Of a stretch of 64,000 nt of DNA, positions 21,331-34,824 are shown in pieces. Position numbers and translations under genes: made by a program. Below the pieces are notes generated by a model. It searched no databases and was not told where the DNA came from. It worked only from the letters and a program-made list of their open reading frames with translations. The stretch's first letter is position 1. The number at the start of each line of letters is the position of its first letter. Source of the DNA: Candidatus Hoaglandella endobia (GTDB lineage: Bacteria; Pseudomonadota; Gammaproteobacteria; Enterobacterales; Enterobacteriaceae); contig NZ_LN999835.1 of NCBI RefSeq assembly GCF_900044015.1, positions 86,360 to 150,359 of the forward strand, written 5' to 3'.

Positions 21331-21562
21331 CTGGGCAACAGGAGTGAGAAATTCCAGCAGGAGCAGGACTTCAGCAAAGTCGGTTTAGTTATGGGTAAGT
21401 GCAGAGCCAAAAGAGCCAAATGATTTGGTATGTGGAGTCTGCGCTAAGTTACCGTTAGCGTTGATACGCAACTATTCACGCTCTACGCCACGGCGTATAC
21501 CATTGAGTATCTGAGGATGGACTTCAAACCAGGCAAGTGCTTTTGATATATCCGGGGGTCAA
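21331..21562 (-). pseudogene. gshA: Glutamate-cysteine ligase (gshA) N-terminal relic
   Basis: Minus-strand decayed copy of the first ~75 codons of gshA. After a TTG at 21562 (E. coli gshA also starts TTG ATC CCG) and a one-base shift, it reads DISKALAWFEVHPQILNGI and RRGVERE-stop-LRINANGNLA, then KSFGSFGSALTHN-stop-TDFAEVL and LEFLTPVAQ. E. coli GshA reads VSQALAWLEKHPQALKGIQ, RGLERETLRVNADGTLA, ALGSALTHKW and TDFAEALLEFITPV. Two in-frame stops and a 9-bp duplication (21403-21420) are present, and the rest of the gene is gone. Its place next to argV matches E. coli. Glutathione synthesis from this locus is therefore lost. Confidence 0.85.
21403..21420. repeat. 9-bp tandem duplication inside the gshA relic
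   Basis: AGAGCCAAA occurs twice in tandem, giving FGSFGS where functional GshA has a single LGS. It shows that the duplication process acts on dead sequence. Confidence 0.75.
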
Positions 21563-21753
21563 CAAATTGATCTCCATCAGTTAACAATTTTTAGCTAACG
21601 TTAAATTTTAACGTCCCCAGATATCTCAAGCGCCACTGTTTGTCGCTGGCTAGCAGCTGGTAGGTTAGCTGATCCCGGTCCCTTTTTCATAAGAAAAGTA
21701 GGGACACTACGGTGCTCTTGGTTCAATAACATCCGGATAAACAGCAAGAACGT

Positions 21754-21830
21754 TGGTGCATCCGGGAGGATTTGAACCTCCGACCGCTCGGTTCGTAGCC
21801 GAGTACTCTATCCAGCTGAGCTACGGATGC
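21754..21830 (-). tRNA. argV: tRNA-Arg(ACG)
   Basis: A 77-nt tRNA with encoded CCA: acceptor GCATCCG/CGGATGC, anticodon ACG at 21794-21796 (read as ICG after deamination by TadA) in a CTCGG/CCGAG stem, and T-loop GGTTCAAATCC. It lies eight bases after tRNA-Ser, as serV-argV in E. coli. Only one Arg copy remains of the E. coli tandem set. Confidence 0.97.
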
Positions 21831-21837
21831 ATGTTAA

Positions 21838-21930
21838 TGGCGGTGAGGGAGGGATTCGAACCCTCGATACAGCTATGGACCGTATACTCCCTTAGCAGGG
21901 GAGCGCCTTAAGCCTCTCGGCCACCTCACC
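21838..21930 (-). tRNA. serV: tRNA-Ser(GCU)
   Basis: A 93-nt class II tRNA with encoded CCA. Acceptor GGTGAGG/CCTCACC, anticodon GCU at 21894-21896, long variable arm and GGTTCGAATCC T-loop. It is immediately upstream of argV as in E. coli. Confidence 0.97.
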
Positions 21931-22369
21931 TATGCGCTAAAAATAGTTCCCTGCCACTACGTGGCATTTATTTTACTTCATGGACCTGATAAGTCAATTT
22001 TTTTTGACATTTCGTAAAGTAATTGTTTACTTGCTATAAAACTTTTTATAGATCACTGCTAATTTAGCAAGTTAACAGTTTACAATTATTCAACTAACTA
22101 TTAATCCATTAGTCTTTAAGTAAAAAAATAATAGAAGAGAAATAAGAAAAATGAGAATACTGATTAATCGGCTATCTGGCAGTCCAAGGAGGACAGTTCC
22201 CAAGCATTGGCATTTTCTTTTTAAGAGACACAGAATTTTTTATAATCATTTCGACTGATACAGAAGTGATAGTGATCATGTATCACGTATTCTTCTTCTT
22301 TTTCTTCTTTGCTATAGGACTTAATTTTACGTTCTGCCTTTTATTAAGTTTGCTAGATTAATTAGCAAG
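21931..22369. other. Gap between alaS and serV; csrA expected, not found
   Basis: About 440 AT-rich bases. E. coli has csrA here. I see no CsrA start (MLILTRRVGE) or other motif on the minus strand, so csrA is deleted or beyond recognition. Confidence 0.5.
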
Positions 22370-25003
22370 TTAGACTAATCTTAGTTTTGCAGCTAACATC
22401 TTTTCTAAGCTTGAGAGCGCGTTAGGCAAAGCGCTGCTCTTACTGCCACCTCCCTGTGCCAGATCGGGACGCCCACCACCTTTTCCATCAACCTGCTGTG
22501 CTAGATAACTCACGATCTCCCCGGCCTTAATAAAGGCGGTTAAATTTTTTGTTACGCCGACTATCAGGCTCACTTTACCATTTGCTACAGTAGCTAGTAC
22601 GATAACGGCAGATTGCAATTGGTTCTTCAGACCGTCTACCATTATTGGTAACATTTTCGGTTCTACGTTCTCTAGTTGACTTACTAGCACGTTGACCCCG
22701 TCAATATCGCGCACGTTATGGCTCAGCCAGGCGCTTTTCTGCACAGCTTGCTGATTCTTAATTTGCTGAAGCTCTTTTTCTAACTGACGCGCACGTTCCT
22801 GTAGTGCCCGCACCTTATTGACTATCGTTTGGTTGTCGCCTTTTACTAACTGAATAAGTTGATGCACTAATTCGCTTTGCTGATGAATAGAATTCAACGC
22901 CTTCTCACCGGTTATTGCTTCAATACGTCGGATACCTGCAGCAGTACCTGATTCAGAAACTATGCGAAAAAGACCTATATCACCGGTGCAGCGGGCATGC
23001 GTACCACAGCATAGTTCAATAGAAACATTTCCCATGCTTACAACCCTTACCTGCTCCTCATACTTCTCATCGAATTGTGCAATTGCCCCTTTATTCCGCG
23101 CCTCTTGTAGCGCCATCATGTCTACTTTTATCAAAAAATTACGTCTTATCTGCTGGTTGACGATAGCTTCGACCCCACGAATCTGTTCTGGTTTCAGCTT
23201 TTCATGATGGGAAAAATCGAAGCGCAAGTAGTGATCATTCACCAGCGAACCTTTCTGCTTGATATGGTTGCCGAGCACTTGATGCAAAGCGGTATGTAAC
23301 AAATGGGTAGCAGTATGGTTAAGGCGAATGTGCTCGCGTCGCTCTTTGTTGACATTGGCAACTACTTGCGTGCCATGTTTGAATTCGCCATATATGAGCT
23401 CACCAATATGACCAAACGCCTTCCCGTATTTCTTCGTGTCAATAACCTTAAAAAACCCGGAATCTGCTTTCAGTACACCCTGATCGCCTACTTGACCGCC
23501 TGCTTCGCCATAGAATGAAGTTTCGTCAAGCACAACTACCGCCGCCTCACCCTGGCAAATTGCCTTTACTGGCTGGCCATTACGGAACAATGCGGTTACC
23601 CGCCCCTGATGTTCTAGCTCCTCGTATCCAAGGAAACGAGTAGTCTTATCTACGCGCAACAGACTGTTGTAGTCGACACCGAAGCATCTAGCTTGACGGG
23701 CCCGCTTACGCTGTTCCGCCATGGAGCGCTCAAATCCCGCTTCATCAACATGTAAATTACGTTCACGACATACATCGGCGGTCAAATCAAGTGGAAAACC
23801 GTAGGTATCATAAAGAAGAAATGCCGTCTCTCCATTAAGGGTATTGCCCGCAAGTGTGGACAACTCCTGGTTAAGCAGAGCCAGGCCACGCTCTAGTGTT
23901 CGAGCGAACTGATCTTCTTCCGCACAAAGTACTTGTTCAACCATCTTCTGTTGTAGCCGGAGCTGATTAGCGGCACTACCCATAATTTCAATAAGCGGTG
24001 CCACCAAGTGATAGAAAAATTTATCACTGGCGCCCAGCATATGGCCGTGGCGAATAGCGCGGCGAATGATCCTGCGCAGGACATATCCCCGACCTTCATT
24101 GGACAGCACGACGCCATCGCTAATCAAAAAAGCGCACGAGCGAATGTGATCGGCAATAACGCGCAAAGATTTGCTTTTAAGATCCCGGGCACCTGTCAGC
24201 CGGGCTGCGGCTTCGATAAGCGTCTTGAATAAGTCGATATCGTAGTTTGAATTAACTTGCTGCAGCACTGAAGCGATGCGTTCTAGCCCCATACCAGTAT
24301 CTACCGAAGGTTTTGGTAACGGTAGCAGTGTGCCGTCGGCCTGACGATTAAATTGTATAAACACTAAATTCCAAATTTCTATGTAGCGATCACCTTTCTC
24401 CGTATTGCCCGGAGGGTTACCCCAAATATGGTCGCCGTAGTCGTAGAAAATCTCGGAACAAGGACCACAAGGACCAGTATCGCCCATCTGCCAGAAATTA
24501 TCTGATGCGTAGGCACTACCCTTATTATCCCCAATGCGAATAATGTGCTCAGTTGGAACACCGACTTCGTTGGCCCAGATGTTATAGGCTTCATCATCGG
24601 TGGCATATACCGTAACCCACAGTTTTTCTTTAGGAAGATTAAACCACTGCTTGCCAGTCAATAGTTCCCATGCAAACTGGATGGCTTCTTGTTTAAAATA
24701 ATCTCCAAAACTAAAATTACCTAACATCTCAAAAAAGGTATGGTGGCGCGCGGTATAGCCAACATTTTCTAGATCATTGTGTTTACCACCTGCGCGCACA
24801 CAGCGCTGCGAAGTAGTTGCTCGCCGGTAAGAACGGTTATCTAGGCCTAAGAAAACATCTTTGAATTGATTCATTCCGGCGTTGGTAAACAGCAAGGTTG
24901 GATCATTTTCAGGCACTAGTGAGCTGCTTACTACCACTTGGTGGTTTTTACTATGGAAAAAATTGAGAAACGCCTGACGAATCTCAGCGGTGCTTGTATT
25001 CAT
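22370..25003 (-). CDS. alaS: Alanine--tRNA ligase
   Basis: Charges tRNA-Ala. The 877 residues match the E. coli length (876). The class II catalytic core is at 1-250 (motif 1 [10 protein letters not shown], motif 2 [16 protein letters not shown], motif 3 [12 protein letters not shown]). It is followed by the tRNA recognition helices, the editing domain with zinc ligands HTATH (about 565) and CCGTH (about 666), and the C-Ala domain. All key residues are visible. It lies between recA (recX missing) and the serV-argV tRNAs, as in E. coli with csrA lost. Confidence 0.97.
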   Translation of the reverse strand: MNTSTAEIRQAFLNFFHSKNHQVVVSSSLVPENDPTLLFTNAGMNQFKDVFLGLDNRSYRRATTSQRCVRAGGKHNDLENVGYTARHHTFFEMLGNFSFGDYFKQEAIQFAWELLTGKQWFNLPKEKLWVTVYATDDEAYNIWANEVGVPTEHIIRIGDNKGSAYASDNFWQMGDTGPCGPCSEIFYDYGDHIWGNPPGNTEKGDRYIEIWNLVFIQFNRQADGTLLPLPKPSVDTGMGLERIASVLQQVNSNYDIDLFKTLIEAAARLTGARDLKSKSLRVIADHIRSCAFLISDGVVLSNEGRGYVLRRIIRRAIRHGHMLGASDKFFYHLVAPLIEIMGSAANQLRLQQKMVEQVLCAEEDQFARTLERGLALLNQELSTLAGNTLNGETAFLLYDTYGFPLDLTADVCRERNLHVDEAGFERSMAEQRKRARQARCFGVDYNSLLRVDKTTRFLGYEELEHQGRVTALFRNGQPVKAICQGEAAVVVLDETSFYGEAGGQVGDQGVLKADSGFFKVIDTKKYGKAFGHIGELIYGEFKHGTQVVANVNKERREHIRLNHTATHLLHTALHQVLGNHIKQKGSLVNDHYLRFDFSHHEKLKPEQIRGVEAIVNQQIRRNFLIKVDMMALQEARNKGAIAQFDEKYEEQVRVVSMGNVSIELCCGTHARCTGDIGLFRIVSESGTAAGIRRIEAITGEKALNSIHQQSELVHQLIQLVKGDNQTIVNKVRALQERARQLEKELQQIKNQQAVQKSAWLSHNVRDIDGVNVLVSQLENVEPKMLPIMVDGLKNQLQSAVIVLATVANGKVSLIVGVTKNLTAFIKAGEIVSYLAQQVDGKGGGRPDLAQGGGSKSSALPNALSSLEKMLAAKLRLV

Positions 25004-25255
25004 AGTTGTTCCTGAATCAGATAAATAATCAGATTCTAAGCATAATAGCGTACTCTTATAACGCTGCAGTAGCTTTTAAGCTCATAAAAAGTAGAAATAT
25101 GACTGTTACAGACAGGTTGTGCTTCTTTGCCATCATTGCTAGAGCATCTGACCAGAACACCATACAGTTTAATCAAATTGAGTCTAGGTTATCCGTGGTG
25201 TTAGCGACAACTAGTTGTGGTTAGCAATGCCGTTTTCACAGCAGTTGAAAATTAT

Positions 25256-26296
25256 TTATTCAATCTCTGGCTCAACGGTCCTGAGTAGGCTGTTATCTTC
25301 AGCACTGTGCAACATAATTTCACGTAATTTCTTGTCTAATTTAGCTGTTAACTCTGGGTTCTTCTTTAAGAAGTTACAGGCGTTTGCCTTGCCCTGACCA
25401 ATCTTCTCTCCGTTATAGCTGTACCAGGCCCCGGCTTTCTCAAGCAGCTTATACCTTACCCCTAAATCAACTAGCTCGCCGCAAATATTGATACCCTTAC
25501 CGTACATGATCTGGAATTCTGCTTGTTTAAATGGCGCCGCTACTTTATTTTTTACAACTTTAACCCGGTTCTCACTACCCACGACCACGTCACTTTCTTT
25601 CACCGAACCGATGCAGCGGATGTCCAGACGGATAGAGGCGTAGAACTTAAGTGCATTCCCGCCTGTCGTGGTTTCAGGGTTACCAAATATCATGCCGATC
25701 TTCATACGGATCTGATTGATGAAAATTAACAACGTATTGGCGTGTTTTAAGTTTCCTGTTAGTTTGCGCATTGCTTGACTCATCATGCGGGCCGCTAAAC
25801 CCATATGGGAATCACCAATTTCGCCTTCAATCTCGGCTTTAGGCGTCAGCGCTGCTACAGAGTCGACAATGATGACGTCTACTGCGCCAGACCTGGTCAG
25901 AGCGTCACAGATCTCTAACGCTTGCTCGCCTGTATCCGGCTGGGCGCAAAGTAGAGTGTCGATATCGACACCCAGTCTTTTAGCATAGATAGGATCAAGG
26001 GCGTGCTCGGCATCAATAAAAGCACAGGTTTTTCCTTCGCGCTGAGCCGCAGCGACGACCTGCAGCGTTAGGGTGGTTTTTCCCGACGATTCTGGCCCAT
26101 AGATTTCAACGATACGACCCATAGGCAGCCCCCCCACCCCCAGCGCGATATCCAAAGATAGAGAACCAGTAGAGACCGTTTCTACATCCATAGAGCGATC
26201 TTCACCTAGACGCATAATCGAACCTTTGCCGAATTGTTTTTCAATCTGGCTCAGTGCTAATGCTAACGCCTTTTGTTTATTCTCATCAATAACCAT
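25256..26296 (-). CDS. recA: Recombinase A
   Basis: Strand-exchange ATPase for recombinational repair and SOS signalling. It is 346 residues. Walker [10 protein letters not shown] is at about 65-73, Walker [11 protein letters not shown] at about 139-148, loop L1 [10 protein letters not shown]2 region [18 protein letters not shown], and a shortened acidic C-terminus. Retention is notable because many small endosymbiont genomes lose recA. The promoter carries an intact LexA operator (26369-26388). recX is missing downstream. A SD-like AAAGGA sits seven bases before the ATG. Confidence 0.97.
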   Translation of the reverse strand: MVIDENKQKALALALSQIEKQFGKGSIMRLGEDRSMDVETVSTGSLSLDIALGVGGLPMGRIVEIYGPESSGKTTLTLQVVAAAQREGKTCAFIDAEHALDPIYAKRLGVDIDTLLCAQPDTGEQALEICDALTRSGAVDVIIVDSVAALTPKAEIEGEIGDSHMGLAARMMSQAMRKLTGNLKHANTLLIFINQIRMKIGMIFGNPETTTGGNALKFYASIRLDIRCIGSVKESDVVVGSENRVKVVKNKVAAPFKQAEFQIMYGKGINICGELVDLGVRYKLLEKAGAWYSYNGEKIGQGKANACNFLKKNPELTAKLDKKLREIMLHSAEDNSLLRTVEPEIE

Positions 26297-26368
26297 TTAA
26301 AATCCTTTCAAGCTGGGAGCGATATTGCTACCCTATATTTTCTAATTGTAGGTAATGGATGTTAATTG

Positions 26369-26388
26369 TACTGTTTAGATAGACAGTA
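26369..26388 (-). promoter_or_regulatory. LexA (SOS) operator overlapping the recA promoter
   Basis: TACTGT-N8-ACAGTA, a perfect match to the conserved half-sites of the enterobacterial SOS box, about 75 bases upstream of the recA ATG. On the minus strand the box runs into TACAAT, a good -10, with a TTGTA-like -35 at its other edge, reproducing the E. coli recA arrangement where the box covers the spacer. It suggests LexA repression of recA is or was recently functional. lexA is not in this window. Confidence 0.85.
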
Positions 26389-26929
26389 CAATCAGATTTT
26401 ATTTGCTAAATATAGCTCATCATTATTTAGCCTCAAAGTTTAATGAGCATAGACTACCAACCTGTTTTTTCTTACAACCGTAGTAAAAGTAATTTTTTGA
26501 GGATATCCTCCTATAGAGTTAAATCTTTCTATAGAGTTAAATCTTTAAATAAAAATTGGCTTTATACACGAACATAGTAAAATTAAAGGAGTTGCTTTTA
26601 AACTGGTTAATATAATTTTTAGTATAGTAGTACGTAAAAAGCAAACTTATAAGACTTTTTATGGTGTTTGTTTATAACCAGACGCTTCTAGCTAATGTTT
26701 ACCCTGCCACTCATTCAGACACTATATTAATTAAATTATTAATCTAATTATTATTAATATTTATTTTAATAAATAATTTTATTTGTATAGTAAATAACTA
26801 AAAGTATAGATCTAATAAATAAATATTAATATATATTAATATTTTATATATAGCAAACAAGCTACATTAGCGAAGCCCATTATATTGGGAAGCAATTGCA
26901 GTATCTTTTTATCTTAATTAGCACCTAAC
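26389..26929. other. AT-rich gap between recA promoter and mutS
   Basis: About 540 bases. E. coli has pncC and mltB near recA; no trace was recognised. It contains an 18-bp tandem duplication (26511-26546) and, at about 26725-26870, almost pure A/T sequence ahead of mutS. The mutS promoter must lie here but cannot be called with confidence. Confidence 0.5.
26511..26546. repeat. 18-bp perfect tandem duplication
   Basis: CTATAGAGTTAAATCTTT is present twice back to back (26511-26528, 26529-26546) in non-coding DNA. Confidence 0.9.
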
Positions 26930-29539
26930 ATGAGCAACCTGATTATGACTGATTCTGGAGATAAGGACTACTCGTTACATACCCCAATGATGCAGCAGTA
27001 TTTGAAAATTAAAGCACAACAACCAGATATACTGCTTTTCTATCGGATGGGAGATTTTTATGAACTATTCTACGATGATGCCAAGCGCGCATCGCAGCTT
27101 ATGGATATATCTATAACTAAACGTGGTTCCTCAGCTGGCGAGCCGATTCTTATGGCTGGCGTGCCACATCATGCGCTAGATCATTACCTAGCGAAACTAG
27201 TAGCATTAGGGGAATCGATAGCTATTTGTGAGCAGATAGGTGATCCAGTCACGACAAAAGGGCCGATAGAACGGCGCGTGGTACGCATCGTAACTCCCGG
27301 TACTCTGAGCGACGAAGCGTTGCTGAATGAACGCCAGGATAATCTAATAGCCGCACTATTTCAGACACCGGATGGCTTTGGTTATGCCACACTGGATATG
27401 ACCTCTGGTCGTTTTCTTGTTTCTGAACCAGCAGACCGCGAGGCGATGGCCGCTGCATTACAGCGCACTAATCCAGCGGAGCTTTTATATCCTGAGATGC
27501 TGCAAGATTTCATACTGATCGAGTACCGTAGCGGGTTGCGACGTCGGCCTATTTGGGAATTCGATCTTGATACCGCCCGTCAGCAGCTCAATAGCCAGTT
27601 CGGCACCCGCGACCTAACTGGTTTTGGCATCGATCGGGCGCATTTGGCTCTGCGCGCTGCTGGTTGTCTACTGCAGTACGCTAAAAATACCCAACTAACT
27701 GAGCTACCGCATATTCGAGCTATCACTTTTGAGCGGGAACAAGATAGTATCGTGATGGATGTAGCAACGCGTCAAAATTTGGAATTAACTCAGAATTTGA
27801 GCGGCGGCAGTGATAATACTCTGGCCGCTATCATTGACCGTACCGTCACTCCCATGGGGAGCCGTATGCTAAAACGCTGGCTACATATGCCAACACGCGA
27901 TATCAATATACTCACGCAACGTCAGAATAGCATCCAGGCGCTGCAGTATAATGGTAGCTTTTCCAGGCTTCAGCTACTGTTGCGTAATATCGGCGATTTG
28001 GAACGGGTGCTAGCGCGTCTTGCGCTGCGCTCGGCGCGTCCACGAGATCTAGCGCGCATACGCCATGCCGTTGCTCAACTACCTGATATTCAAGCGCTGC
28101 TGATCGAGACAAATAGCCCATATCTGCCACAATTGCTAGAACGTATCGGAGAATTTAGTGAGTTGCGTTCATTGCTAGAACGTGCCCTAGTTGAGGCGCC
28201 ACCTGTACTTGTGCGGGACGGAGGTGTAATCAACTCCGGTTATAACGATGAGCTAGACTATTTGCGCGCGTTGTCGAAGGGAGCCAACGATTATCTCGAC
28301 TGTTTTGAAGTACGTGAACGGGAAAAAACCGGTCTTGATACATTAAAAGTAGGGTTTAATGCTGTCTATGGATATTTCATTCAGTTGAGTCGAAGGCAAA
28401 GCCACTTGGCACCTATCCATTATGTACGCCGCCAGACTTTGAAAAACGCCGAACGCTATATTATCCCAGAACTGAAAGAATATGAAGATAAGGTACTGAC
28501 GTCGAAAAGTAAAGCTATAGCCCTAGAAAAGGAACTGTACGACAAGCTATTAAACTGGATGTTGCCGTCTCTGCCAGCGCTACAGCAAAGCGCTGCAGCG
28601 CTGGCAGAGCTGGACGTGCTTTGCAATCTTGCCGAGCGCGCTGATACACTAAATTATGTATGCCCGACGCTCGTTGATAAAGTTGGTATTCATATTATCA
28701 ACGGCCGTCATCCAGTTGTTGAACAGGTACTGAGCGAACCTTTTATAGCTAATTCACTATTGTTGTCTGAAGAAAAGCGTATGTTGATCATTACTGGCCC
28801 TAATATGGGTGGTAAAAGTACTTATATGCGCCAAACTGCTCTGATTGTACTGCTGGCATATATCGGTAGTTTCTTGCCCGTTGAGCAGGCTACCATCGGC
28901 CCGGTAGACCGTATTTTTACCCGAGTTGGCGCTACAGATGATTTAGCTTCTGGGCGCTCCACTTTTATGGTAGAAATGACCGAAACCGCTAATATTCTGC
29001 ATAATGCTACGCGACTAAGTCTGGTGTTAATGGATGAAATAGGCCGTGGTACTTCTACTTATGACGGGTTATCGCTGGCATGGGCCTGTGCAGAAAATTT
29101 GGTGGTGCGTATTAAGGCGATGACCTTGTTTGCAACGCACTATTTCGAACTGACCAAGCTGCCGGAAAAGCTCAAGGGAGTAGTGAATGTTCATTTTGAA
29201 GTTTTGGAGTATGGACAAACTGTTGCTTTCCTGCACGCTGTGCAAGAGGGCGCTGCTAGCAAGAGCTACGGTCTGTCAGTAGCTGCGTTAGCTGGGGTAC
29301 CGAGCGACGTCATAAAACGTGCGCGGCAAAAGCTTAAAGAATTAGAAATGTTGTCTAACGCGGTATCAATGCAGCAGCAAGCGGTATCAATGCAGCAGCA
29401 AGAAGTACCATCTGCCCTAGTTATCGAGGTATTAGGAAATATAGATCCTGCTCGGTTATCACCAAACCAGGCGCTGGAATGGTTATATCGGCTAAAAAAA
29501 ATGGTGAAATCCTCTCCCCACCGAATAGTACATTCTTAA
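26930..29539 (+). CDS. mutS: DNA mismatch repair protein MutS
   Basis: Recognises mismatches and recruits MutL. It is 869 residues (E. coli 853). The mismatch-binding Phe-X-Glu is in GDFYELF (about residue 43). Connector, lever and clamp domains follow, then the ATPase with GPNMGGKST (about 624-632), [14 protein letters not shown] and [12 protein letters not shown]. The C-terminal linker contains a 7-residue duplication (AVSMQQQ twice, from a 21-bp tandem repeat at 29360-29401) in a poorly conserved region. It starts at ATG 26930; an in-frame ATG at 26945 is an alternative. It converges on nlpD, 11 bases apart; rpoS, between them in E. coli, is gone. Confidence 0.97.
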   Translation: MSNLIMTDSGDKDYSLHTPMMQQYLKIKAQQPDILLFYRMGDFYELFYDDAKRASQLMDISITKRGSSAGEPILMAGVPHHALDHYLAKLVALGESIAICEQIGDPVTTKGPIERRVVRIVTPGTLSDEALLNERQDNLIAALFQTPDGFGYATLDMTSGRFLVSEPADREAMAAALQRTNPAELLYPEMLQDFILIEYRSGLRRRPIWEFDLDTARQQLNSQFGTRDLTGFGIDRAHLALRAAGCLLQYAKNTQLTELPHIRAITFEREQDSIVMDVATRQNLELTQNLSGGSDNTLAAIIDRTVTPMGSRMLKRWLHMPTRDINILTQRQNSIQALQYNGSFSRLQLLLRNIGDLERVLARLALRSARPRDLARIRHAVAQLPDIQALLIETNSPYLPQLLERIGEFSELRSLLERALVEAPPVLVRDGGVINSGYNDELDYLRALSKGANDYLDCFEVREREKTGLDTLKVGFNAVYGYFIQLSRRQSHLAPIHYVRRQTLKNAERYIIPELKEYEDKVLTSKSKAIALEKELYDKLLNWMLPSLPALQQSAAALAELDVLCNLAERADTLNYVCPTLVDKVGIHIINGRHPVVEQVLSEPFIANSLLLSEEKRMLIITGPNMGGKSTYMRQTALIVLLAYIGSFLPVEQATIGPVDRIFTRVGATDDLASGRSTFMVEMTETANILHNATRLSLVLMDEIGRGTSTYDGLSLAWACAENLVVRIKAMTLFATHYFELTKLPEKLKGVVNVHFEVLEYGQTVAFLHAVQEGAASKSYGLSVAALAGVPSDVIKRARQKLKELEMLSNAVSMQQQAVSMQQQEVPSALVIEVLGNIDPARLSPNQALEWLYRLKKMVKSSPHRIVHS
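29360..29401. repeat. 21-bp perfect tandem duplication inside mutS
   Basis: Two adjacent copies (29360-29380, 29381-29401), in frame, each encoding AVSMQQQ. It lies between the ATPase domain and the C-terminal dimer/tetramer helix, where length varies among MutS proteins. Confidence 0.95.
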
Positions 29540-29550
29540 CGTTTATATAT

Positions 29551-30507
29551 TTATCGCGGCGGAAGATAACTCAGCGGGTTTACAGATTTTCCCTTATAAT
29601 GAATTTCAAAATGAAGTTTAGTTTTGATGGTTCCAGTGCTCCCCATAGTAGAAATTTTTTGCCCTACTTTTACTTCCTGTTGTTCGTGGACTAGCAACGT
29701 ATCGTTGTGGGCGTAGGCACTCAAGTAATTATCATTATGCTTGATAATGATAAGATTACCATATCCCCGTAGGGCGTTGCCCGTATACACTACACGGCCA
29801 CTGGCGGTCGCCAATATTGGTTGACCTCTTGATCCGGAGATATCGACGCCTTTATTGCCTCCTTCGGCAGTGGAACAATTGTCGATCATCTTCCCATTGG
29901 TAGGCCAACGCCAGCCGATTATAGCCGTATTTCCAGTATCTTTGAGAGCGGACGGCGCAGTAGTAGTTCTAGTAACAACAGTACCGTTGGTAGTAGTGAA
30001 CATTTTTTCTTCACTCTGTTTATCGGCATGAATGTTATGTTTATAATAATCTACAATTAATTTTGTCAATTGCACCTTGGCTGGTATTGAAGTAGTACAG
30101 GTTCTTACATATAACGTCTGACCCACGTTCAGGCTGTAAGGTTTCATAATGTTGTTCCGTCTTGCTAAGTCCAGGTAGTCATTACCTGTAATCCAGGCAA
30201 TGTAAAACAGGGTATCACTCCATTTTACCTGGTAAGTGATGCCATAATAAGAACCTTGTTGTATGTTTTTGTATCTCCTATTATAAATGATCCTTCCTTT
30301 CGGATAGATCTTTACCTGAGTGCCGCTGTTAACTGCAGCCATATTGTAAGTATGGCCAATCTTCTGGTCGCATTTAACTGTAAAATTGCTGCCTACGCTT
30401 CTTATAGTAGGAGGTAAACCAGTCTGATTAGTAGTACACCCAGCCATGGCTATACTTACCATGGCACAGACCGTAATGCGGCGCCACGCGCACTTCAGGC
30501 TTTTCAT
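29551..30507 (-). CDS. nlpD: Murein hydrolase activator NlpD (lipoprotein)
   Basis: In E. coli NlpD activates the amidase AmiC at the septum. It is 318 residues, shorter than E. coli (379) in the Gln/Pro-rich linker. It has a signal peptide with lipobox MAGC (Cys about 24), LysM domain at about 90-140 (YQVKWSDTLFYIAW...LNVGQTLYV), and a C-terminal LytM domain at about 210-315. The LytM metal ligands are degenerate (GNKGVD instead of HxGVD, KLHFE instead of HLHFE), as in E. coli NlpD, so it is a regulator, not an enzyme. It ends 11 bases from the mutS stop; rpoS is deleted. A pcm relic lies upstream. Confidence 0.9.
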   Translation of the reverse strand: MKSLKCAWRRITVCAMVSIAMAGCTTNQTGLPPTIRSVGSNFTVKCDQKIGHTYNMAAVNSGTQVKIYPKGRIIYNRRYKNIQQGSYYGITYQVKWSDTLFYIAWITGNDYLDLARRNNIMKPYSLNVGQTLYVRTCTTSIPAKVQLTKLIVDYYKHNIHADKQSEEKMFTTTNGTVVTRTTTAPSALKDTGNTAIIGWRWPTNGKMIDNCSTAEGGNKGVDISGSRGQPILATASGRVVYTGNALRGYGNLIIIKHNDNYLSAYAHNDTLLVHEQQEVKVGQKISTMGSTGTIKTKLHFEIHYKGKSVNPLSYLPPR

Positions 30508-30715
30508 GCTTATTGCTCTCTTATGGCAGTAACGCCAATCATGATATTAAGTAGTCTTAGGTAGGCCAGACATGTTTTGTTATATATCTATCTTTTTATC
30601 CTACAAACAATATGCAAGTAGTAACCATTTGATGCCTATCAAAAACTTTATCTAATTATAGAGAGAAAGTAGTGATGCTTAATCTATAAGTAGTCAGTCA
30701 AGCGCGGCTACATCA
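30508..30715. other. nlpD upstream region
   Basis: About 200 bases between the nlpD start and the pcm relic. It presumably holds the nlpD promoter; no element was called. Confidence 0.4.
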
Positions 30716-30900
30716 GGGGCCAGATCACATTTCCCCAGCGTGATAAGATCCCTTGTTGCTTCGACAGTTGCCATCATAAATTCTCTACTTCACCTTCGTC
30801 GTTAAATCAGCGGAAACTGCCCTCATTCATCTCTAGCTTGTCCATGAGCGCTTAAGGAAGGTTTGGCGGTAGGGGGTAGCAGTAGGCGGTCAAAATAATG
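30716..30900 (-). pseudogene. pcm: Protein-L-isoaspartate methyltransferase (pcm) C-terminal relic
   Basis: On the minus strand 30900-30841 reads YFDRLLLPPTAKPSL and, in another frame, ALMDKLEMNEG, matching Pcm PFDAIIVTAAPPEIP / ALMTQLDEGG. Then 30785-30719 reads EFMMATVEATRDLITLGKC, matching the Pcm C-terminus EFIIDTVEAVRFVPLVKG. Several frameshifts and stops are present, and the N-terminal SAM-binding half is gone. Position directly upstream of nlpD matches the E. coli order surE-pcm-nlpD. surE, truD, ispF and ispD, which should lie between pcm and ftsB, have been removed without recognisable trace. Confidence 0.8.
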
Positions 30901-30986
30901 GTGGCAAACTACCGCCACTGCAGCAGGAGTAATTAAGTTATGAGCAGTAGTACTACGATGTGATCATCTGCTTTGTGCTCAAAAGC

Positions 30987-31008
30987 ATAGTAGATAAATA
31001 GTAGATAA
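30987..31008. repeat. 11-bp perfect tandem duplication
   Basis: ATAGTAGATAA occurs twice in tandem (30987-30997, 30998-31008) in the decayed stretch between ftsB and pcm. Confidence 0.85.
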
Positions 31009-31124
31009 AAAGTTCATTTAGCACCGCCTTGATAACTTGCAACAGGCGTTTAATGCTTATTCTAACGTAACTACACTATTCACAGCAGCATCAATAAATA
31101 TATATGGGAAGATTCCATCAGTTG

Positions 31125-31406
31125 TTATTTTGCTTGTTCTTGCACCAGACGATAAAAGACCTCGCCTGGTTTTATTAGGCTCAGATCGTTGCGTGATCGT
31201 TCCTCGATAGATTCCTGACCACTGTTCAAGTCATCAATTTCCGCAAGTAGCTGATTATTACGGGCCTTAATTTTGGCGTTATTACTTTGTTGTATCTTGA
31301 TATCGTTTTTAACTTTTATGAAGTCGTGCAAACCATTTTTACCTATCAAAAGCGAATACTGCAGCCAGCCTAGAAATACTAATAACAGAAGCGTAAGTTT
31401 TTTCAT
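31125..31406 (-). CDS. ftsB: Cell division protein FtsB
   Basis: Small bitopic divisome protein that forms FtsQLB and activates septal wall synthesis. From ATG 31406 ([20 protein letters not shown]) it has 93 residues: one N-terminal membrane helix (about 3-20), then a coiled coil (about 28-65) and the conserved [20 protein letters not shown] end. E. coli FtsB has 103 residues; the missing part is its variable tail. The open frame extends further upstream without similarity. The partner ispD, immediately downstream in E. coli, is gone. Confidence 0.93.
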   Translation of the reverse strand: MKKLTLLLLVFLGWLQYSLLIGKNGLHDFIKVKNDIKIQQSNNAKIKARNNQLLAEIDDLNSGQESIEERSRNDLSLIKPGEVFYRLVQEQAK

Positions 31407-31804
31407 TCTAACCACTAAAAATAAAAAAGTTAAAATGGAAAACAGAAATTGATTGCCCTCTACCAAAAAAGAAGTATGAAAATACAGCAAATATTCTCGT
31501 ACTGGTAGTCGAGTCGTCGAGACAGCCTAAATTTTGGTATCAATCATAGTTAACCATAGTAGATAATATTTGGTCGCCATCTAGCAGATAAGTGCTTACT
31601 CCCAGCTACTCGGTTAGCTACACCCTATTTACCTGGGCGTGCTGGGACTTGACCATTGTCATAATTTACACCCCACCAGAAGAATATCACCACAGCCCAT
31701 ACGCTAATAGCGCTAATATGATATTAATAAAAGCCTCTACTACGCAGGTAGATTACTATAATCGCTTACAATAATAGCCAAATAAATAACTAAAAATTAT
31801 AGAA
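31407..31804. other. Gap between ftsB and eno
   Basis: About 400 bases joining two E. coli blocks. A short plus-strand open frame (31592-31774) has no recognisable similarity. No queE or cys remnants could be identified. Confidence 0.4.
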
Positions 31805-34815
<3,011 letters not shown>

Positions 34816-34824
34816 CTAGATGCC

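Noticed and set aside
21931..22369. csrA relic between alaS and serV
   Set aside because: Searched both strands for the CsrA N-terminus and KH-like core; nothing above chance.
26725..26870. Very AT-rich tract upstream of mutS as a replication origin
   Set aside because: No DnaA-box cluster or origin-associated genes; ordinary AT-rich spacer of a reduced genome.
31592..31774. Plus-strand 60-codon open frame between eno and ftsB
   Set aside because: No family resemblance or RBS; likely chance in a decayed junction.
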